DNA from: Poa pratensis
Taxonomy: Eukaryota > Streptophyta > Magnoliopsida > Poales > Poaceae
DNA: 64,000 nucleotides
Direction: 5' to 3'
NCBI GenBank assembly: GCA_947311845.1
Contig: CAMZMU010000020.1
Location: 33,734,171-33,798,170, forward strand
Made by a program: the position numbers and the translations under genes
Shown: positions 22,361 to 34,389 of the stretch, one piece after another
Layout of the letters: every line of letters starts with the position of its first letter
Numbering within the stretch: position 1 is the stretch's first letter
The notes under the pieces: model-generated
Database searches by the model: none
The model's input: only the letters and a program-made list of their open reading frames with translations
What the model was told of the DNA's origin: nothing

Positions 22361-22707
22361 ATATATATGAAATGGAAATCTGAAAAAGATCGCTTGCGAT
22401 GTGATGTTTAATTGCATCGGGGGTCCATTGAGAACTGTTTGTAACAAAAATGGCAATGGGGTGAACATTAAATTTCCGATGGAAGTAGATATCGCAACAA
22501 ATAGTTTCACATTTAACAAAATAGTGATGACCATACATAGTAAGCATACGAAAGACATTAATTTACTATGACTAAGAAACGACGAGAATCTGGTTAGCCA
22601 ATCTTAATCAATGGTGTGTATTCATGGGGTCTTGCAGAACAACATGAAATATTCCGTTCACCATGCAAAATTTTGCATGTTCTCCATCCCACTCATACAG
22701 CTCCATG
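22361..22707. other. No recognised gene
   Basis: Unassigned sequence between the hairpin and the copia LTR. A minus-strand 72-codon frame has no known domain. Confidence 0.3.
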
Positions 22708-24369
22708 TGAAGGAGATATGCCCTAGAGGCAATTAATAAATATATTTTATTTGTCATATCTCGATTGTTCATAATATGTTTTATACCATGCTATAACTGT
22801 ATTAAGCGGAAACATTAATACATGTGTGGTATGTAAACAACCAGGTCCCTAGTAGCTTCTTTACTAGTCCATTGAGATCAACAGATGATCAAGGTTTCCT
22901 GATCATGGACATGGATGTCAATTGATAATGGAGTCATGTCATTAGGTGAATAATGTGATGGACGCACACCCAATATATACGAGAACGTAGTACTCAAACC
23001 TTCGACCGTGAGATCATATTTAATCACTATCTCTGGAAGGTGCCTTGATTGCATCAAACGTCGCATCTTAAATAGGGTGACAATAAAGGTGTCGCATATC
23101 AGGTATCCGAAGGACTAGGTTGAGGCATATGATCAAGGGCGGGATTTGCCAATCCACATAGCAGGATAGATACTCTGGGCCCACTTGGTCAGATTGCATC
23201 AAAGAGCTTGCAAGCATGTGACTAGGTCACGAGGATGTAATATCACAGACGAGTAAAGATAGTATTGTCGGTAACGAGATCGAGCTAGGTATCGTGATAC
23301 CGGAGATCGAGTCTCGGACAAACTAAGTATTGCCAGGCAAAAGGTATGAGACTTGACGTTTAAGGTTCAGACGACAAAGATATTCGTGGACGCATAGAGG
23401 CTATCATGGGTTTCCAGATCCCGCTGTTAGTCATTGATCGGAGAAATGTCTCGATCATGTCTGGAGTGATCCCGAACTGTAGGGTGGCACACTTAAGGGT
23501 AGACGACGGTTTAAATTAGAATGGATATCGAAGAGAAAATAGAGAAGGGTTCGGGAATGGTTCCGGGACATATCCGGTGGAGTTCGGAGGGCGACGAAAT
23601 GGTTTTCGGAGCCGGAATAAATTAGATAATATGAATTTAATATTAATTAGTGTAATTAATAACTAAATATATTTTATTTTAATTATTTTTGGATTTTTTA
23701 AAGTCAGCCCACCTAAATGGGCCTTGACCAAAGGGAAAAGGCCCATAGGGGGGAACTTCCCCCTTGATGCGAATTGGGAGGGGGCTGCCCTAGGTGGGCC
23801 GAATGGGGCCCACCTAGGGCCGACGCACCCCTTGGTGCGGCTGGCCATGTGGGAATAGTCCCACATGGCTAAGCCGCCAAGGGTGACACCCCTCCCTCCT
23901 CCTTTATATAGGGGTGCCCATTGCCTTTGGAAAATGCATCTTTCCTCTCTCTCTCTCATCCGTTTAAGACGTGACTCCGCAATTGGAGCTACGCACGGAT
24001 TGAGAAGTTCTCTCCACCATACGCACACCGCCGTGCTGCTGGATCCAAGTCTTCTGCTTCCGCTGCTTTGCTGGATCGGAGCCCGGAGGTCGTCTACACC
24101 GTACGTGTGTAGAGCTACGAGGTGCTGCACTTGCGGCACTTGGAGAGGTTCATCTACACGACCTTGAGGACGGCATCGCCAACATCTTCGCCGCCTATCT
24201 TCATCACGCGTCGTCATCGAAACAGATCTTTTGATCATCGATGTTTATGGTCTACAAGGCTATGTACATCGTTCCCTCCGTTACTTTATATCTGCATAGT
24301 AATAGATTCTGGCTATTTAGGTTATCGTTGTTAGGATTTTTTTTTGTTTTCTGCACACGATCCCCTTCA
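22708..24369 (+). repeat. Copia 5' LTR (1662 bp)
   Basis: Begins TGAAGGAGAT and ends ATCCCCTTCA, i.e. TG...CA with inverted TGAAGG/CCTTCA ends. A TATA box (tttatata, 23903-23910) sits in a cctcc-rich context about 1.2 kb into the LTR. Transcription would start about 30 bp later. A hand alignment with the 3' copy shows about 26 differences in about 697 positions. Confidence 0.93.
23903..23910 (+). promoter_or_regulatory. TATA box of the copia LTR
   Basis: tttatata within cctcctttatataggggtg, the expected position at the U3/R border. Confidence 0.65.
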
Positions 24370-24370
24370 G

Positions 24371-24382
24371 TGGTATCAGGGC
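24371..24382 (+). promoter_or_regulatory. Copia primer-binding site (tRNA-Met type)
   Basis: tggtatcagggc lies one base after the LTR end. It differs by one base from TGGTATCAGAGC, the complement of the initiator tRNA-Met 3' end used by most plant LTR elements. Confidence 0.9.
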
Positions 24383-26379
24383 CGATCTATGCGTAGATAT
24401 AGTTGTACGGTTTTAGAACTCATGTTGAATATGAGGGCATCATTCTTGTAGTTGCTACTCTCTAGCGTACACTTGTACTTGCATGCGGCATTGTGTTGAT
24501 GAAGAGGCCCGGACCGAGCTTACGCGTACGCTTACGCGAGACTAGTTCCACAACTGACATATGGCTTGTTCCATATATGTGGCTGGCGGGTGTCTGTGTC
24601 TCTCACAATAGTTGGCTTTGCATTTTCAACGGAGGGCCCGCAAGGGATATAAAATAGTCAAATATTTGATTGTTATTGTGGTTGTAGGTTCGTAGGTAAG
24701 AAGCCGTTCTATTTACGAAAGCCCCTAAGCCACGTAAAATATGCAAAAGATAAAGTAGAAAGCATCTAACTTTATTTTGCAGGGGCAATGTGATATGGTC
24801 GAGGTAAGTTTAGTAAATTGTTTATAACTGTGGGCGCAAAGGAGACTATTGGCGCAAGGACCATATCATGTCGCATTACATTTGATGTTATGTTATTGTG
24901 TGCATCTTATATTGTGTATATATATATGTTTATATATTAGTTACACGGCGGTAGTAATATAAGATGATCCCTCCAAAATTCCAATATTAGTGTTCTCCCT
25001 TTAGCGTGCACCACCAAGAAAGTTCTACGTTATGAGGCAGGCCGTGACGATCGGGTGTCAGACATATCGTCGTTCGCATACAGTGGGTGTAAGACATGTT
25101 TGCACACGCGAATACGCTAACGGTTATTATGGCGAGCCTAGCATGTACAGACATGGCCTCGGGACACAGTGACTGAAAGGTTAAGCATGAGTCACATAAG
25201 GTGATGTGATTGACATGTCGATGTCTACCTTTGAAGCTATGCTATCGGCCGTGACGATCGGGGATAGTGTATCGGATTAGGATCGTGTAATCACTAAAAC
25301 GAAGCGAGGGATGTTCGTTTTGAGTGGGAGTTCTTATAGTTTTATAGATAAACATGAACTCATATTATGAATATAGTCTTTTTGTTTTGCAAAAACCTTT
25401 GTAGATAATAACCTGTTCGATAGCCCTTTTAAACTTAGGCGCATTCCTGCGATTGATAAAATTAAAGGGTGGGTCCAAACTTCATAGTTTTATACCGTAG
25501 CTTGAGGATACTCCTTGGTTCAAACCTTATAGCTCTATATGATACAAAAACCCGATAGGAGATAAACCTGGAGATTCCGCTAACAGAAGGATAATTTGAA
25601 TTATCAAGTTTTGTGCAGATAATTCCATCATAGTCCAGTGTATGCTATGATCTCTGCCATAGAGAATGAACTGTGGGTGCGTGTTGACAGATCGCGAACA
25701 TTTGGAATGGTCGCTGAGCTTGATGATCTGTATGCGCTGAAAATCAGGTTTTCTTCTCGACCAAGATGGAAGAGAACACTCGCATTAAAGGAGCACGTGG
25801 CAGTCATACTTGATGATATTGAGACGCCTCGCTCAGCTCGATCACTGGATGATAGACAACTTTGCCAGATGCAAATGGTTTGTCATAGACTATGTCATGC
25901 AAGGGGAATCGTTCACCTTCATGAATTCTTGATTGTATTGAAGAATCAAGAAGATGAAACAGATTGGTGGGAAGTCATCAATGATGATGGTGTATATATG
26001 ATATACGCGTTATGAATGTTTTACCTAAACAAGTACTCGTTGCAGTGACTAAGTTTTTGATACTAGTCATGTTTTATGAAACAAGATTTTCTGCTTGAGT
26101 GGCTTGGGAGGATGGAGAGACGATGTGTGTTGATGATGGCAAGCAATATGTTGTGATGGCCATAGACACTCTCTCTTGACATCTACCATTTGGATTAATT
26201 TTGGATTTGAACAAATTCCTTTTGATCGCTTGTTAGCATTATCGTTATAAGTGTGTCTTGCCTCTAGCGAGACAATTATTCATATTTGTTAGTGACAAAT
26301 TGGTGTCCTACATTTATGAGTGATATCTTTAATGATCATACACCAATTATGAATGGAATGTTCTTATGTGAATCTAGAT
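24383..26379 (+). pseudogene. Leader and gag-equivalent region of the copia element, not recognisable
   Basis: No gag motif is readable in this ~2 kb. One open frame, 25638-26015 (125 codons, MYAMISAIENELWVRV... ending DDGVYMIYAL), is unrecognised; its place in the element suggests remnant coding, but it may be chance. The motif ggccgtgacgatcggg occurs twice (about 25047 and 25247). Confidence 0.4.
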
Positions 26380-29090
26380 GGTAGTAGCTCTCACATTTAT
26401 AATATTAATGCCAAAGGATACAAACTTAATAAAGACACCACATTCTTGTGGTACTAACGTTTCGAGTCATGTCAATGTTATAGTCACTGAAGAAGCTCCA
26501 TTCAGATGGATCTCTGAGTCACTGAATACACTTGCAAGATAACTAAGACACCGTTTTCGGAAAGCGGGCATCTAACTTGTTGAGAATCATGCATATGGAT
26601 TTGTGTGGATCAATGAAGTACTTTAACGTATAGTGGAAATCTTTATTTCGTAAACTTCGCGAATGTTCTGAGTAGATATATGGATATCCACTTAGGTAAC
26701 GTTGATCCGGAAAGTTTGATGAAGTTCAAACAAGTTCGAAGTGAAGTAGGAAAATAAACTTAACAAGAAAATCAATTTCCTATGATACTGATCAAGGAAA
26801 TAAGGATTTGAGTTATAAGTTTGGCATATCATTGGAAGACCTGTGAAAAGAGTTCCACAAATTACGTCACATGGAACACCATAGTTTTATGGTGTGCTTG
26901 GACGTCGTAATCAAACTCTATCGGATAGTGTGTGTCAATAAAATCTCTTATCGAATTATTGTGATCATTGGAGTCATATGGTAGAAGCAAAACACTCACT
27001 TTAGATAATAGGGAAACCATCTAAATCCATGGGGGCAATACCATATGAGTGATGGCATGGCTTTTAGCCTAGATTGTCGTTTCGGTATTTTAGTGTTTTG
27101 ATATGATCAAACCTAAAAGTGGATAAATTCATCTTTGTAGTGTATCTAAGAAATCAGTTGGATACATTACTCACGACAAAGGCAAATTTGTTGCTAAATC
27201 GTACCTTGCTCAAGAAATAGTTTCTTGTCAAGGGTATAAGTGGGGAAAAAAGTAGAGCAAGACGGAGTTAATGAACTCACTCTCCGGACTTCGAGTGGCG
27301 TAACGGAAACTGTTCCGATATCGTCCTCCGGAACTGGAAGGAAGCTTATGATAAAAATCATGATGCTCTAAGCTCATACTAAAGATCGTAGGTATACGAG
27401 AATGTGTTCCGCAGACAATCTTGTTATGAACGTCATGTTAATGGAACATGAAAAACCTACGAACTACAAAGAAGCGATGTTGGACCTAAGTCCGAAAATT
27501 GGCTATGAGTCATATATAATCCAAGATAAAATCCATGTACGATTACCAAGTACTGACTTGGGTAGATCTTCTTGATGCCCTACGGGCCGTTAAGAGAAAA
27601 TGGAATTTTATGAGAAAATAGACACTGAAAAGGGTCGATTTGTCGCAAAACGGTTTTGACAGATTCAAACAGTTGACCACAACGAGATTCTGTCTCACGT
27701 GGCGAAGCCTAAGTCTATTTAGGATTGTTTTAGCAATTACTACAATTTCAAATTATGAAATTGATAGATGGATAAAGAAGCCATGTTTTAATGGTAACAT
27801 TAAGAAAGAGTTATAGTTAATACAATGAGATGGTTTGGTGATCCTAAGGATGCTAGACATGTATGCAAACTTCAGCTGTCCATTCATGGGCTGAAGCAAG
27901 CATATCGGAGCTGGAATCTTCAATTTGATAATGTGATCAAAGGATTTTGGAGTCGTCCAAAATATTGAAGAAACCTGCATTTACAAAGAAGTGAGTGGGA
28001 GCTAAGTAGCTTTTCTTGATCTTATATGTGAATGGCATATTTGAGTGGGAGCTAAAAGAAATTCCCTGGTCTTATATGCGGTAGGCATATTTGAGTGGGA
28101 GTTAGGTGTCATTCAAACTTTATATGTAATGACATATTGAGAATGATACAGATCCTCTAGTAAAGTATAAATAATTATTTAAGTGATTAAATTTTCTATC
28201 AATGAAGTTAAGAGTATTAGGCATCAGGTCTATAATTTGTATAGATCAAAAGGGCTTAATAACATTAGGTCGGAATATTTTCCTAGGTTAAGATTCTGAA
28301 GTGTTTCAGAATAGATAAAGCGAAGAAAAGGTTCATGCTTGTATGACTAGGTAAAATATTAAGTTTATCTTGGCATTTCAGTGATAGCTAATGAAAGGAA
28401 AAAGGATGTAAGACATTCTCTATGCCTCAGCCATAGATTCTTCATAGTGAAAGCTCGACTTGGTGTGACCAATTCTTGGTTGAAGAACGGGTTCTAGAGT
28501 GATCCCTGGGTGGATCAATGAACAAACGTTAAGTATATCCTTCAGTGTCTAAAGAGAACTGAGGATATGTTTTCTGGTACGGGGTGAGAGTGAAAAAAAA
28601 CAACTTGCCGTAAAAGGGTTACGATGATGCAAGTTATGACACTGACCCATACGACTAGAAATCTCATACAGGAGAAGTCCTTTGTTTTGAAGAAAGACAG
28701 TGTTAGCTTGCGAAGTTGCATATGAATGCACTATCGCATAATCTACATAGGTATGTATAGGAATATATGGCTACTTCAGATGTAGCAAGTGTGATTGGAC
28801 TAAGCAGTTTTCCCAAGTATGCGTGGTTTCCCTTAATAATCTCTTAGACTTTTAAGGCCCATGCTACGCGAAGTTTCGAGTCTCACTCCATCGCCAAACA
28901 TATATTTCACCGTTATCATAAGATACGGGATGATGTCAAACGAGTGACATAGAAGTGTTGCAAAGTACATACAGATCTCAATGGTAGATCTGTTGACTAA
29001 ATTCCTCTTCCACGAGACAAGCATGATACACACCAGGTTGCTATAGGTATTAAGCTTTTACCAGTTGTAAACTAGATTAAATTGTACTCT
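26380..29090 (+). pseudogene. Decayed copia pol: integrase, reverse transcriptase, RNase H
   Basis: Copia order is readable in pieces. About 26380-26600 corresponds to the pre-integrase zinc region. About 26640-26940 is integrase, with the region of the last catalytic residue reading VLGRRNQT where the family has ERRN.T, so the Glu codon is now Gly. About 27860-27960 is reverse transcriptase, with CKLQLSIHGLKQAYRSWNLQ and FDNVIKGFW. About 28900-29030 is the RNase H tail. Stops and shifts occur throughout, and a short direct repeat (agtgggagctaa, about 27990-28100) has expanded inside the RT part. It cannot be translated. Confidence 0.8.
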
Positions 29091-29105
29091 AGTGCAAGTG
29101 GAGAC
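29091..29105 (+). promoter_or_regulatory. Copia polypurine tract
   Basis: tgcaagtggagac directly precedes the 3' LTR start TGAAGG. This is the standard plus-strand primer position in copia elements. Confidence 0.6.
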
Positions 29106-29804
29106 TGAAGGAGATATGCCCTAGAGGCAATTAATAAAGATATTTTATTTGTCATATCTCGATTGTTCATAATATATTTTATACCATGCTATAACTATAT
29201 TAAGCGGAAACATTAATACACGTGTGGTATGTAAACAATCAGGTCCCTAGTAGCCTCTTTACTAGTCCATTGAGATCAACAGATGATCAAGGTTTCCTGA
29301 TCATGGACATGGATGTCAATTGATAATGGAGTTATGTCATTAGGTGAATGATGTGATGGACACACACCCAATATATAGGAGAACGTAGTACTCAAACCTT
29401 CGACCGTGAGATCGTATTTAATCACTATCTCTGGAAGGTGCCTTGATTGCATCAAACGTTGCATCTTAAATAGGGTGACAATAAAGGTGTCGCATATCAG
29501 GTATCCGAAGGAATAGGTTGAGGCGTATGATCAAGAGCGGGATTTGCCAATCCACATAGCAGGATAGATACTCTGGGCCCACTCGGTGAGATTGCATCAA
29601 AGAGCTTGCAAGCATGTGACTAGGTCACAAGGATGTAATATCACAGACGAGTAAAGATAGTATTGTCGGTAACGAGATCGAGCTAGGTATCTTGATACCG
29701 GAGATCGAGTCTCGAACAAACTAAGTATCGCCAGGAAAAAGGTATGAAACTTGACGTTTAAGGTTCAGATGACAAAGATATTCGTGGACGCACAGGGGCT
29801 ATCA
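29106..29804 (+). repeat. Copia 3' LTR, left part only
   Basis: Matches 22708-23410 up to ggctatca, then is replaced by the gypsy-1 LTR. The remaining ~960 bp (starting tgggtttccagatcccgctg in the 5' copy) are not found in the rest of the window, so they should lie beyond its right edge. Confidence 0.92.
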
Positions 29805-30255
29805 ATACCCATGGTTTGATACCTAGGGTTAAGATTAGAGGGGAGAGACGTGGTGGTGTTGGTAGTATCGTCGGCTGACAAGCGAGGTTTACCTAGGTTC
29901 AGGCCCCGGGAGGGTAACACCCTACTTCCTGCTTGTCTGATTATTGATGTATGAGGTGTACAATGGCGTCCCGGTGAGATGATGATCTCGCAAGGGCTAT
30001 GGTGGTTCGAGTATTGCTTGCCCTAGATCGCGGCCCTTCCAGCCTTTATATAGGAGGCTGGGTCTCGGGGATTCGCAACCGACTAGGTTTACCGGTAAGT
30101 TAGGTTTCTACCGACTTAGGGTTTACTAAACTTGGAGCATACGTCATCTTCTTGGGCCACCTACGTGGGCTTTGGTCGAGGCCTGTCCGTGGGCCTTAGC
30201 TCGTATGTGCACCAGGTATCCTCATAGCAGACACCCGAAGGGTACATCCCCGTCA
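29805..30255 (-). repeat. Gypsy-1 3' LTR
   Basis: The right end is ccccgtca at 30255, followed by the purine tract of the minus strand. A minus-strand TATA box (TATATAAA, 30052-30045) supports the orientation. The left end is unclear: sequence diverges from the copia LTR after ggctatca and continues ataccc, so the canonical TG may be mutated. Confidence 0.75.
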
Positions 30256-30272
30256 CTAGCCCCTGAGTGCTT
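30256..30272 (-). promoter_or_regulatory. Gypsy-1 polypurine tract
   Basis: Read on the minus strand, gcactcaggggctag abuts the LTR start TGACGGGG. The same arrangement (cacttgggggctaa then TGTCA) occurs in gypsy-2. Confidence 0.75.
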
Positions 30273-31038
30273 GGTCGACTCGAAGAATCGGGCAGGGACT
30301 CCTCTGTAACGCACGTCATATTTTGTTTATTTTGCTGTATTCCTGGTAGATCAGGTATGCTGTGAGTATTTGATTGTTTTGTTTTGTATACTTATGAGCC
30401 GAGATTGCCTCGTATGTACATGTTAAGTCGGAAATTCGTCGACTAATGCCTTGTTTGTTCTGCCTAGGGATATTGGCATAGTAGGCCCGGTACACTCGAC
30501 GGACCGGGACCAGTTAACTACACTTTTGGGCAAAACCTTACTAGCCTACCACAAGCTCAAGTCCCCGGACTCGAACCTGGAACAAGCTGGTCAGATTCGA
30601 CTCATGCCGCGGAGGTCTTACAGAGTTCGGTCTGCAGCATAACTTTGCAACCTAACGCGTCCGCTAGGATTTTCTTCATGTCTGTTGACATGGAAAGTTG
30701 CAGGGTTACACAGCTGGCGGTGGTCCCTGGCCCAACTCGATGGATCGGCGGGTCTTACCTTTACACTATGCGTGCAACATTCGAGGTACATATGCGGCGG
30801 ACGCAATCCCGGGAATTTGTGATAGAGTTAAGCAGCTAAGTCAAAATAATCTTCGACTGCATGTTTTGAGTAACCTTATGTTGTTTGTTTTTATCGGGTG
30901 CGCGACAGCGCTCCGATGGGAGTAGCCCCCGAGATTATGCTTAATTGCCTGCAGTTGAGGATGATCTCAACTTTCTGAAACTTGTGCAATATTCGATAAA
31001 AAATTTAATTCGCTCCCGATGAGAGTTATGCCCGCTAA
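30273..31038. other. Gypsy-1 region between 3' LTR and the antisense gene
   Basis: No recognised coding. Possible promoter-side sequence for the plus-strand antisense gene. It contains the 23-bp block at 30891-30913 (starts ttatcgggtgcgcg) that recurs exactly in an intron of that gene (33410-33432). Confidence 0.4.
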
Positions 31039-31245
31039 GTCGATGGAACGGTCGAGTGACCATATTTGCCCACTTTGAATTCCACCCTCGAAATGTACGA
31101 GGCGGTCGAGGGACCTGTTTTGCCCACTTTGAATTCCACCCTCGAAATGAACGAGGCGGTCGAGTGACCTGTTTTGCCTTAGTTATGTTTTTCACCTCGA
31201 ACCCAACGAGGCGGTCGAGTGACCGGCTTTGCCTTAGTTTTGACT
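31039..31245. repeat. ~54-bp tandem repeat with hairpins upstream of the antisense gene
   Basis: The core cggtcgag occurs at 31049, 31103, 31157 and 31212 (steps 54, 54, 55), each followed by (t/g)gacc and usually ttttgcc. Three units contain a CCTCG...CGAGG hairpin (31086-31102, 31140-31156, 31195-31211). The repeat lies about 450 bp before the first Met of the antisense gene. Confidence 0.9.
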
Positions 31246-31698
31246 CGAATGCTTTTGAAGGATCTGCTTGAAGTGACGTCAGGGATGACGCATTTGGCGA
31301 CTGCGCCTTCTGACAGAGCGGTGGCGTGCGCAATATGACCGATGGGACGTGACATACATGGGCCCTGTTTTGCAGTGCTGACCGAAAAATCGGTGCCGTT
31401 TGAACTGGATTTGACCGCTGAAGCGCGGTTTTCACGGCGACGTGATGATGGTCTCCTAGATTCCCGTGCGTAGTGGGCGGAGTGGCCGGCGACGGTTGCC
31501 CTCCGTGACTGCCACGCGTACGGTTAGATGTGGATTGCTACCCACGATCTTTCATCGACGGTTGGGATCTGTAGCCCGTAGGAATAAGTACGGGACCGAC
31601 GTGGTAAATCAATTTTACTTGCCATTTGCTCCCCGCCGCCTCTGCTTCTACTTCTTCTTCCTCCTGCCTCGCGCTCTGTTTTCCTAGCCATCGTAGCC

Positions 31699-34389
31699 AT
31701 GAACAAGACGGCGAAGAGGAAGTCTGCCACGGGCGCCGCGGCCTCCACCGCGCCGAGCATCGCCGCCCCGGGCGCAGGTGGAGCGGCGCCGCTGAAGAAG
31801 AAGGTTGGGGGTTGGACGAGGTCCGTTATGACAGCCTCAAAGTTGGACAGATATCGGCGGGATGGGTGGCTGCCCTCCGCCGCACTGCTGCCCGCGCGCG
31901 TCCCCGGCGACGAGGTAAGCCCTCAACCCAGAGAGGGCGAGCGTGTGTGCTTCCATGATTTCGTGAACATGGGCTTCTCTTTCCCTGTTCACGATTTCGT
32001 GCGCGCGCTGATGTACGCGTATAGGGTGCAGTTGCACGACTTCACCCCCAACTCCATGCTGCACATTGTTGTGTTCTTTGTGCTTTGCGAGTGTTTTCTG
32101 GGGGTGCATCCACATTGGGGTCTTTGGAAGAAGATCTTCAATGTGAAGAGGAACGCCGGCCCAGACGGCGTCTATGCCGTTGGCGGCTTCAACATCCAGG
32201 CTCGCAAGGAGGTCGAGTACTTCGACATCCAACAGGTCGAGTCAGCGCAAAACTGGCGCAGGAAATGGTTCTACGTCAGCCCTCAGCAAGAAGGACTGCC
32301 CGCTTTTGATGCCAACGCGCCTCTGGTGAAGACTCGAGCTTGGCTGCATCAGACCACCGCTGCGGAGGAGGCCGAGGCGAAGCCTTTGATGGAGAAGATG
32401 TCCAAACTTATGAAGACTGTCGGCCGCGAAGTGAGCGGCCTGCATTTGATTTTGACTTTCATCAAGCGGGGCGTGCAACCTTTGCGGGTGCGTGCGCACC
32501 GATGTGGATGTTCTAGGGCGCGCACGACCCGACACGATTGACGGGAGAAGAGGGCTTGCCATCAGCAAGGGAAGTAGAGACCAGGTTGCGGTCGATCACC
32601 AAACTGACCGCAAAGGACAACTGCCCTCTCGACTGCCCACGCAACGCGTTCGACAGCGATCATCCACTGCCCGCGGTACGGTTTTGACTTCTATTTAGCG
32701 TTCATGAGAAATATATGCTTGTTAGCTGATATGCGTGTTTCTGGTATGTGCAGAATTGGGCGCCTGCCAAGCGCTTCCCTCCACTTCTCGAAGATGGGGA
32801 AACTGCGGAGGTGGAGATTTTGTTGACGGAGAGCGAGGCCGATGATGTGTCTCTCGCCTCTGCACACACCCCTACGGACGAGGTGGAGGAATCCGAACAG
32901 GAGGAAGAAGAGGAGCTTCCGCTCAAGCGTCGACGCGTGAGAGAGACGGCGTCGACTGCACCTAGCAGCCCTTTTTCTGCTGAGCACGACGAGGATTCGG
33001 GTTCCTCGTTGCCTGATGCTAGAGATGCCAAGGTGGTCACTCCACTGCGCGTGGCGCCCCTGAAGATGCACCTGGGTTTACCGCGCACCTGGACTACTCG
33101 ACCATGCTGATTTCTGATGATGAAGATGCAAGGTGAGCCTTTGCTTGCTTTGCTCGAGTTTCATGACTGGTTCTGCTTTTGTCTTCATAGTCTGATTGAT
33201 GCTGTGCAGCCGGCCAAGGGCGCTATGCCAAAGAAAGATGCGGCGCCCCTTGCCCTCGAGGTTACAACATCATCGGAAGATGCGGTTCGGGTGGAGAGGA
33301 CCGCCCCGGCGAGCATGCCCGCCGGTCCAAAGGGAGACGCGCCATCTTCTTCGGGTGCGACGCAGCCGGAGCGCCGTGATCATGTAAGTTCGGCATGAGG
33401 CCTAATATGTTATCGGGTGCGCGACAGCGCTCAGATACTTATGCGTTGCTTGTTATACTGCAGCCGTTCTATCGCACGATGATAGAATTGGGTGAGGCTT
33501 ATCTGCAACTGGAACAGGAGCGCGACCAGGTGCAGGCCAAGCTGGAGCAAGAGCGCAACCAGATGCAAACCCAGTTGAAGCAGTCGAACAGTAGGACCTT
33601 CTCCCCACACCTGCCGGTTTGTGGGCGAAGATTTTGACACGAGACTCACATCTTAACTTCTGTAGGCGAGCGAGCAGCTGCTCTGACTCGGGTGCAGGAG
33701 CTGGAAAAGGAGCTCGCGGCTGAGCGTGAAAGGCTCAAGGAGGTGTGCGACCGCGAGACGCTTCAGGCAGAGAAGCTCCGCTCGCTATCTCATGTGATGG
33801 GAGGTAAGTACCTTGTGCCGTTCGATATTTGACTTTCATGTGGTGATCTGGTTCTGATCTTTTATGCTTTTGATATGTAACAGAGGCCGTTGGGGCAGCG
33901 CCTGCCGTGGACGAAGGGTCCTTTGAGGATGTGGCGGGTGCCTTTGACAAGATATGTGCCTGGGCCAGAGAGGCTCTCAATAAGTCGGCGGGTGCGTTGA
34001 CAGCCGTTCATCGGCTGGTCTTTCCAAAAGGCACGCCACCCGCGACCGTAGAGGGTCTGGCCAAAGTTTTCGGGCCTGGGACGTCGACATTGGCCAACTA
34101 CGCCCGTGCCCAAATGGTAGGCGGCTCCGAGCCCACCTTCCTTCTTCTGCTTGGCCATGGTCTCGCAGGTGACTTCGAGAAAGCCATAGCTGGCTTTCCG
34201 AAGAAACCCGACGGAAAAACTGCCGTGACTAGCGCAATGAAGGAGCAGGCGGGAGTGCTGTCGAGGAAGATGGAAGAACGTGCCGCCTTCCTCGCCAGCG
34301 TGCCGCCCGTACCGCTAGGTCTAGGTCAGAGTCGATGTCGTAGACGACAGGACTGTCCCCCTTTTGTCTCTTGTAATGAATTTGAATGA
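31699..34389 (+). pseudogene. Antisense extra gene of gypsy-1, 'putative gypsy type transposon' family, exons 1-6
   Basis: Plus-strand gene opposite to gag-pol. Exon 1 starts with ATG at 31699. Residues about 90-200 carry the family core FPVHDFVRALMYAYRVQLHD, FTPNSMLHIVVFFVLCECFL, YAVGGFNIQ and WRRKWFYV (Pfam Transposase_28, plant-specific, biochemical role unknown). Proposed introns follow GT-AG: 32676-32753, 33133-33209, 33384-33463, 33591-33665, 33804-33883. Exon 2 encodes an acidic, basic-patched linker (EESEQEEEEELPLKRRRVRE), exons 4-5 a heptad-rich coiled coil (LEQERDQVQAKLEQERNQ), exon 6 the helical end. Frameshifts near 32500 and 33080 disrupt exons 1 and 2, so the gene is broken. Its last part is at 38222-39053, beyond an inserted solo LTR. 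Splice sites are by eye. Confidence 0.8.

Larger units (their letters stand above)
22708..29804 (+). mobile_element. Degenerate Ty1/copia retrotransposon (3' LTR interrupted)
   Basis: 5' LTR 22708-24369, tRNA-Met primer site 24371-24382, decayed gag-pol, purine tract and 3' LTR from 29106. The 3' LTR matches the 5' LTR for about 697 bp and then stops at 29804, where the minus-strand gypsy-1 LTR begins. The terminal sequence TGAAGGAGATATGCCCTAGA resembles the WHAM/Angela-type Triticeae copia LTRs (recalled). Reverse transcriptase lying after integrase confirms copia order. Confidence 0.92.

Noticed and set aside
31039..31245. CRISPR-like array
   Set aside because: Regular spacing, but the repeats are imperfect, the whole 54-bp unit is repeated rather than separated by unique spacers, and the genome is eukaryotic.
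31837..32568. Minus-strand frames of 108-131 codons opposite exon 1 of the antisense gene
   Set aside because: They are shadows of the conserved plus-strand exon and match nothing in pol.
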